Assembly (NCBI RefSeq): GCF_020379485.1
Contig: NC_063439.1
Coordinates: 23,870,098 to 23,934,097 of the forward strand
DNA: 64,000 nucleotides
Direction of reading: 5' to 3'
Source: Brassica napus
Lineage: Eukaryota; Streptophyta; Magnoliopsida; Brassicales; Brassicaceae
The position numbers and the translations under genes were made by a program. Shown one piece after another: positions 57,747-64,000 of this stretch. The notes below the pieces were generated by a model. The model saw only the letters and a program-made list of their open reading frames with translations. It had not been told where the DNA came from and searched no databases. How positions within the stretch are numbered: the stretch's first letter is position 1; each line of letters begins with the position of its first letter.

Positions 57747-58796
57747 ATGGCTTTGCAAATGCAGACTTCCACTACGATCTTCAAAAACCCCACACCATCT
57801 ACCGCCGCCGATGCACTCACCGGAAGATTCTTCTCAGGAACCGTCGCGGTTCGCCGGGAAACGTTAACGGCGTGGCGAGGCGTCAGATGCAGCGGCGGTG
57901 GAGTTGGAGACGCCGGGAAGAAAAAAGCGGTTCCTAACTCCAACTACGTAGTGCCTTTGGACAAGTTCTCGTCCTCTTCTTCCATCACTCGTCCTCTGAT
58001 TGAGATACTTCGAGATCTCAACAAGAAGATCCCTGATAACATCGTTAAGAGCCACGATCCTGGATCCAGTGCTGCTTCTTCTGGTTTCATCCCTTGGTAC
58101 TTGATTTTGATCTTTAACTTAATTGTTGTTGCTGCTTCTCGATCTGAACTCTTGGAGTTGTGTTTGTAGGTTCCATGCTAATCGGATGCTCAGCTTCTAC
58201 GCACCTGGTCTGTACCGAACGTTGCATCTTGTACTTCTTCTCTCCAGAGACTAATCTATTCTCTTTTATCTTCAGGTTGGTGTGGGGAGGTTCGTGACGT
58301 CATTTTCTCAGAGAATGGTAATGTCACCGTTGTTTATCGTCTTACCATTCGTGGCTCTGATGGTGAGGTAAGAAGCTCCTCCACATTCACTTCCTCTTGC
58401 TTTTTGTTTTGTCTCTTTCTGTTCTGTCTTAGTGTCTCGTCCTAGAGGAAAGAGCCTGATGGTATCCTTAGCTCATGTATCCATGTTTGTTTTGTCTTGG
58501 TCATGTATCGTATGTTAAAATCATTAAGAACCGGTTTCCTTGTCTCGTATTGTGACATATACATAATCTTGATTACATGACCAAGGTTTTTTTTTTGTCT
58601 TCCTTTTCTCTGTGTGTCACACTTTTCAAAAGAAGCTGAAGTTTCCCATGTAATGCAGGCACACCGTGAATCGACTGGGACAGTAACCATCACTGACGAT
58701 CACATCGAGGATCCGGTTGCTGCAGCTGAGGAAATTGCATTTTGTAGAGCTTGTGCTCGATTTGGTCTCGGCTTGTATCTCTATCACGAAGAGTAG
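57747..58796 (+). CDS. RAD52-2: Plant RAD52-like DNA-binding protein (RAD52-2/ODB2 type)
   Basis: Four exons (57747-58096, 58170-58207, 58276-58367, 58659-58796), 205 residues. The first about 60 residues are Ser/Thr/Arg-rich with no acidic cluster, like a plastid transit peptide. The conserved core follows: VPLDKFSSSSSITRPLIEILRDLNKKIPDNIV, IPWFHANRMLSFYAPGWCGEVRDVIF, VTVVYRLTIRGSDGE and the C-terminal EEIAFCRACARFGLGLYLYHEE. Plant RAD52 homologues (ODB1 and ODB2) anneal single-stranded DNA; the second type is reported in plastids and is linked to recombination and RNA processing. Synteny fits At5g47870. Confidence 0.9.
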
Positions 58797-59000
58797 GCCA
58801 AGTATGCTTAACTTTTTTGGTTGAACAAGTGTCTATGAACTTGTTGAGAGACCCTTGTGCATTCTAGAGTGCTAAATATATGTAATGATGTCTACAAACA
58901 AGTTATAATAATACATATATAAGCAAATGATCATTCGTCCACTTCAATTTATACATTTACCTGTATTATTAGATTACTTTGTGTACATGTGTAAACAACA

Positions 59001-61281
59001 CTATGATCTCAGAAGTTTTGGACCCATATTTGAAGCCATCCAAGATGTGGTTGCATCGACGAGCTGAGCAAGATCTTTGGACGTGTATGCACGAAGAATC
59101 TTCGAGTCCATTCCGAGCGTACCTCCAACCTCTTTAGCCACAGACTCCCACGGTGTTCCAACAGCCATATTCGCCAAGAACTCACTTCCTCGATTCACAG
59201 CGTCAGCCATTGCTGGTGGGACATCTGGGAGGGACTGACCAGACAGCAATATAAATGGGTTTTTAACATTATGACCTCATTGAAAGCAACCAAAAAAGTT
59301 TCTGTTGCTCGTGTTTTCAAAGTAAATCTCCAAGGTGTTGGAACTAAGCTCAGTACCTGTTGCAGAGGAAGACCGTGATCCCCTGGAAGAGTACGGATAG
59401 ACATGTCTAGCTTTGAGCTTATGGATGATTCCACGCCAAGCACCTGAGCTAGGATTGGTGTTTCATCTATTGAATCATCCTCGAACTTTATCAACAGATT
59501 CCTTGAGATTCCATAGTAGGATCTTATCTGAACATTTTTAGCAAAAAGTCTCTCGGTTAGTAATGATGTAGTGTGTGATAGATGGTTATCAAGACGAGAT
59601 AAGGCTCCATGATAGAAACATAAATACAAGAAAGGGTTTCACATACAAGGCGTCTTGTTTCTTCTGGTTTTGGAATAAAATCTTCTCTTCCTTTCACCAA
59701 GTCCATGTACAGGGGAGGGAGCTGTTCCACTAGTGGTAGAATTTGCTTCATGATGGGAGGGCTGAGAGTTTCTAATTGCTTTCGGGTCATCTCTGCCTGC
59801 AAGTAACTTTTGTTGTTAGTTATTTGCCAACACAATTAACACATAGGTAGAAAACAGAGCTACTTAATGTGTCAAATATCAAAATTAGAGAAACAAAAAT
59901 CATCAAGGAGTTAAGTTAGTAGAGTCATGAAGGAACTTCTTAAGTTAGCAAACGATTAGATCAAACACAATCACCGAAATCAAAGGAATCAGAAGCTCAC
60001 CCCAAGGCGGACTGTTGGGGATGTTGCTACTTGTGATAACAATGGTCCAAGGCTTTGAGCCATGGGGACGAGAACTGGGGAGAACAAAGGAATAGCTAAG
60101 CTCGCTTCCTGCAAAATTAGAGGTTCCATAAAGATTTCACCTTTACATGTTCTGTGTTTTCATAACAGGACACACAATATCTTCCCACTACAGACTATAG
60201 ATCACATGGTCGTCATCTACTGGAAAGCTAGTCTCGGAAGTCTATAATATAAATAGATCTGTTTACCTTGTTGTTGAATGCCATAAAAACATTCCCATTT
60301 CGCTGAACAGCATACCTTGATCCTAAATTACAAGCAAACCAACTCGATAAAAAAAAAAAACTAATGAGAGCTGAATCAGTTTTTAAAGATTCACAATAGT
60401 TACCAATGAGAAGGTGAATGAGGGATCCCAAAGAATGACCGATCCCAAAAGATGGAAGATCCTGCACCTGTTGAGAGAAAAAGTACCAATGAATGTTTAT
60501 TTCCAGGAGCAAAAGCTAGAAAATGTATCACTCACAGATTCATGTAGAGATCGGCAGCATCTATCAAACTTAAATTGAACTTCATCGGCAATAGCGAAAT
60601 GGTCAAAACCACTAGCATATGGTGTGGCAATAACCAAAACATCCCTGCACAAGATGAACATAAAACTCATATAACAACTTAAATAATACAAGAATCATAT
60701 AAAAAAAAAGTTATCATCATTACTTCTCAGCTAATCTCTCAAGAAACAGTCGATAGGTAAGCTGAGGTGCTGCACCAACGAATATGCCACCAATGAAATG
60801 AGCAACCATCTTTGGATTCGAGTTTCTAGGTCTGAGCACCCAAGCTCCCTACAACACAAGCTCAGCGAATCAATCACTCCATCCAATACAGCTAAGCTAC
60901 TGCGAAAGAAAATCAATCACCTCGACTTCTGACCAGTCGGCGGATCCAGCGGAGCTACTTTGAGATTGCTTGACAGTCTCTGTTAGCAACCTGAAATATC
61001 GAATTGATTTGTAAACAGTGAGATTAATGATGAAAAAGCGGTTACGAAGAATCTGAAATGGCTTTAGCTTACCTCTCGATCTCGCCGTAGACTTGAATTC
61101 CGGAAGATTGAGGCCGATCCTTATTGTTGTTCTCCTGGCTGTAGCTGCAGAAGACTCTTCGTGAGACGCGCTCTTTGTCGAATCTGATCACCGAGAATGG
61201 AGGCCGGCGAGTGGAAGAGAAGTTAGAGAGTCTCCGGCGGGGAGAGAAAGACGGCGGCGTCCAGAGGCCACATGAAGCCAT
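59001..61281 (-). CDS. DUF1350 plastid protein with esterase-like fold
   Basis: Ten exons read from 61281: 61073-61281, 60921-60990, 60724-60848, 60536-60644, 60404-60467, 60267-60322, 60001-60108, 59647-59796, 59357-59527, 59001-59234; 431 residues. The N-terminus (MASCGLWTPPSFSPRRRLSN) looks like a chloroplast transit peptide. DUF1350 features: GAWVLRPR, HFIGGIFVGAAPQLTYR, VIATPYASGFDHFAIADEV and GIGHSLGSLIHLLI, where GHSLG is the nucleophile-elbow motif of alpha/beta hydrolases. This family occurs in plants and cyanobacteria; the substrate is unknown. Synteny fits At5g47860. Confidence 0.9.
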
Positions 61282-62720
61282 AGTTTGCAATCGCAATTCG
61301 AGATTCTTCGCCGAGAGATTTGATTTTTTGAAATCGGAGTCGTGTACGTATCCGACTTCTATGACTGTAACAGCCTCTTGTTCGCTCCCTCCTGCTTACG
61401 CAAATATTGTGTGATCACATCACCATAAGTAGTAATATTTTAAAAAAAAATACAATATTGGCTAATTATGTAAAAATTTAATAATTCCAGTTTGCAATGT
61501 GAGCAACTAGAAAAGATAGTGAGCTAAATTTCCTTTAAATCCACATGACTACCAGTCACTACCTACAATATTTGGTAATGTTTTTTCTTGATCTGAGTTG
61601 CATGTTATTTTGTGTGGCTTCTATAGGCATAGAGTCCACTGCGCCTACTAACAGTATTAATTCTCTTCGACCTTTTTAGTTGGCTCGACATGTCTTCCTC
61701 ATCACGTGTGTGGTGAGATATGAGCTGTAAAAATTTAGTATGTAACCGGAAGAGCTACATTAAGCAGTTGTGTATTATAGTGTTAGCAGGAACAGTCTCG
61801 TTTGTAGATTGAGTTCATACATTGCAGCCTCTTTAGAGACTGGGTTATTTGAGATAATATTAGACATTGCCAACATTTTGGGGTGGTCTGGCGCTGTCTC
61901 AATGGCAGATGCTGTAATAGTAGAATTTGTGACATGAGTTATTGTAGTTGAAGCAGCAGAGATTTTTGTTTTGTGGAACATCCAAATGACCAACAATAAT
62001 AGTTGTTTCAAGATAAGCCAAACAGAGGTAGTTGCACTTGTGACAGTGACCAACAATAATACTTGTGTGGTTAAAGTGGTTTTCTTAGATAAAACCAGGG
62101 CTGTAGTTGCACTTGTGACAGTGACAAAGCCAGAGGCAAGGACATTTACCAGAGATAGGGGTAGCCATTGTGATAAAAGCTTTATTACATGAAGCTTGAG
62201 ACAAATCATTAACATGTTGCTGAAGACATTTTAATTCTTTGTGATCAAGATGTGCATATCTATTACATTACATTTTGTGAAAATCCAAGCATAGTCCACA
62301 TCATCATGGTTATCATGCCTTTTTATCATCTCTAAAGCCTTCTATTGATAGAAGGCTTTATCCACCTCAACCCATCAAGATTTTAGTCTCAGTAGGATCA
62401 ATTCAAACACTTTTTGAATTCTAATATAAGTTGCTAGGAAAAAAGGTAGCTGAAAAATAATGTAACATCTTATATCACCATTGTCAATGTCAGTAAAAAA
62501 CAAATGTCATTCTTCATGATTGCAACAAGATAACACAATGAGTTACTTTCAGTAAATCTATAGTATATAAAGCAGAAGAGAGCACATTTCTGAGGATTCA
62601 GGTATACAGGACATAAGACCATCGATTCATCTTAATGGAAACAGACAGATCCTTTATTGCGATACAAGAGGTATCAATAGAATGTGATAAATGTGAAGAG
62701 GGAATATATTTACCGCTGGT
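61282..62720. other. Intergenic, about 1.4 kb, with short repeats
   Basis: No supported gene. The Arabidopsis gene expected here (At5g47850, a CRINKLY4-related kinase, from memory) is absent. GTAGTTGCACTTGTGACAGTGAC occurs twice (62029 and 62104). A perfect palindromic stem (13+2+13 bases, centre ATTGAT) lies at 62333-62360. A 146-codon minus-strand frame (61775-62215) is Thr/Val/Leu-rich and matches nothing I know. Confidence 0.5.
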
Positions 62721-62721
62721 T

Positions 62722-62928
62722 AGGTCCGTGACAAGAATCATTCAGCTTAAAATCTTGGAGCAGTGTTCCCTCTGTTGAAGCTGTTCAGTCAGAGCAGTAA
62801 TGATCTGCTCAAAACACTTCCTCAGGTCCGTACCAAGAATGATTCAACTTAAAAGTGAACTTGGATCGGTGTTCCTCTGTTGAAGCATTTCAGATAGAGC
62901 AGTATCGATCTGGGTAAACACTTCCTCC
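62722..62928 (-). repeat. Tandem duplication of the AMK2 last-exon end
   Basis: Two units of about 105 bases: 62824-62928, which includes the used stop codon, and 62722-62823. Both have AGGTCCGT-ACAAGAAT-ATTCA-CTTAAAA, CTCTGTTGAAG, CAG(A/T)-AGAGCAGTA-GATCTG and CACTTCCTC. The outer copy has indels and stop codons when read in the gene's frame, so it is a decaying relic in the 3' UTR. Confidence 0.8.
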
Positions 62929-63902
62929 TTCGGACGGTTTCCTTTTATCTGGATGATAATAATAAACAAAAGTACCATTTTGCCTCATGAGACCCTCGTC
63001 GATGAAGAGAGAGCAAAAACCGAAATGAAAAGGATGTGAATGATATATCTCATGCCTTTATAGTTATATCGTCGTACAGAGAAAGGACATCGCTCACATT
63101 ATGGTTATGAGTCTTCAGCCGCAGTTTTACCTAACATATCAAAAGGAAACAAAAAAAATCAGAGACTGAATTGTACAAAGAGTGAGTTTTATATCTGAGA
63201 AACAATTTGATTGAATGGAAACCTTTCGAGAAAAACAGAAACATATATATAAGTATTGACTTGCCTTCTCTTCGGTATCATCAAAACGTTGGGTGAGTCT
63301 AGCAGCGATCTCTTCTGTCTCTGGAGGAGAATACTTCAAGTGGTAGATCTTTCCCGTGACAGGATCCAGTCTACGCCCAACAACTCTTTCAACTAGAATA
63401 TCTTCAGGTACCTGTCCCAAAAAGCATAGCAGGCGTAAATCAAATGATCCCATCTCCATTCACTGGATAAAAGAATCAAAGCAATGTGATATAATCCAGT
63501 GAAACCATATTTCACAAAACAAATATAGCTAATGGACCGAGTTCATTATCAGTAGCTATATTGCTTTGAATTGAACTAACAAACATAACTCTAATCCAGC
63601 AAGTTGTAGAAGTTGAGAGATAAGGAAAAACTGCCTACTTCGAGGACAATGAATAGATCAGGGTGGAATCCAAATCCCTGAAGAGCAGTAGCCTGCGATG
63701 AGCTCCTAGGATATCCATCCAAAAGCCATCCGTTTTGCTCAGCATCCGTCTGTGATAAACGATCTTTGACCATCATTACAACTATTTCATTAGGCACCAA
63801 TTGTCCTTTCTCCATGTGTTCTTTTGCCAGTCTTCCATTCTCACTCCCAGAAGCGATTTCAGCTCTCAGCAAATCCCCAGCAGAGATATGCACCAAACCA
63901 TA
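62844..63902 (-). CDS. AMK2: Plastid adenylate kinase (AMK2-like), 3' part
   Basis: The 5' exons lie beyond the right edge. Visible exons: 63639-63902, 63265-63411, 63056-63130, 62844-62948; 196 codons plus stop. Adenylate kinase interconverts ATP + AMP and 2 ADP. The P-loop is outside the window. The AMP-binding part is seen as YGLVHISAGDLLRAEI, the core as GWLLDGYPRS, and the lid as GRRLDPVTGKIYHLKYSPP followed by RLTQRFDDTEEK. It ends NTDPSSLLS. Plastid location and the AMK2 name (At5g47840) come from synteny and remembered similarity. The two most 3' introns (63131-63264 and 62949-63055) start with GC instead of GT; frame and protein similarity demand those junctions. Confidence 0.92.
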
Positions 63903-64000
63903 CTGCAAAGAGGTAGTAGTAAGTAACCATCACGAAACAAGCATGAAGTCTATCACGGAAACAGAACCTACGGATTTTCATTACCTAATCAAGAACCTAA
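63903..64000 (-). other. AMK2 intron, cut by window edge
   Basis: Acceptor CAG precedes the exon starting at 63902; the donor and earlier exons are not in the window. Confidence 0.7.

Noticed and set aside
61775..62215. 146-codon minus-strand frame
   Set aside because: Low-complexity Thr/Val/Leu composition driven by an internal repeat; no family recognised.
62333..62360. Perfect 13-base palindromic stem as a terminator
   Set aside because: Rho-independent terminators do not apply to nuclear plant genes, and the AT-rich setting makes short palindromes common.

Overview
The window is nuclear DNA of a flowering plant: split genes with short AT-rich GT-AG introns, TCP-type site II promoter motifs, and class II transposons between genes. 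Gene content and order match Arabidopsis thaliana chromosome 5 read backwards from about At5g48100 to At5g47840 (orthology from memory plus synteny, not from a search). It is not A. thaliana itself, because several A. thaliana neighbours are absent and many transposons are inserted. A Brassicaceae species, perhaps of the Brassica alliance, is the best guess.

Layout, left to right. (1) 1-9,100: 3' end of a LAC15/TT10-like laccase, convergent with a 17-exon EDM2-like PHD/methyltransferase-like protein, then an intronless MCTP (C2 domains plus membrane anchor). (2) 10,000-18,300: a PORR-domain organellar protein, divergent from a GFA2-type mitochondrial DnaJ (17 exons), and a 2-oxoglutarate/Fe(II) oxygenase. 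(3) 18,800-29,100: a RABA4 GTPase, a tRNA-dihydrouridine synthase, a large unrecognised acidic protein with a duplicated 3' end, and ribosomal protein eS27. (4) 29,100-42,300: a DUF761 gene, then a transposon-rich block. That block holds a non-autonomous CACTA-type element with a complete PIF/Harbinger element nested inside it (TPase and Myb/SANT ORFs both open), followed by MULE-like and hAT-like small elements. (5) 42,600-47,100: a complete RBOHD NADPH oxidase gene. (6) 50,100-64,000: an HGSNAT-like membrane acyltransferase, the complex I B8 subunit (NDUFA2 type), eRF1, a plant RAD52-like protein, a DUF1350 plastid protein, and the 3' part of plastid adenylate kinase AMK2, cut by the window edge.

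Most genes are housekeeping (translation, organelle genome and protein maintenance, respiration) mixed with stress and signalling genes (RBOHD, EDM2-like, RABA4). I see no CRISPR, tRNA or rRNA.

Most notable observations: the eRF1 gene has a UAG stop in a CARYYA readthrough context followed by a 3'-UTR intron, the layout of the known plant eRF1 autoregulatory NMD circuit; two consecutive AMK2 introns have GC donors; the site of the A. thaliana thalianol cluster is empty here; two genes carry decaying tandem copies of their own 3' ends; and the NDUFA2-eRF1 shared promoter holds three tandem repeats, each with a palindromic site II element. I found no clearly new biological system.
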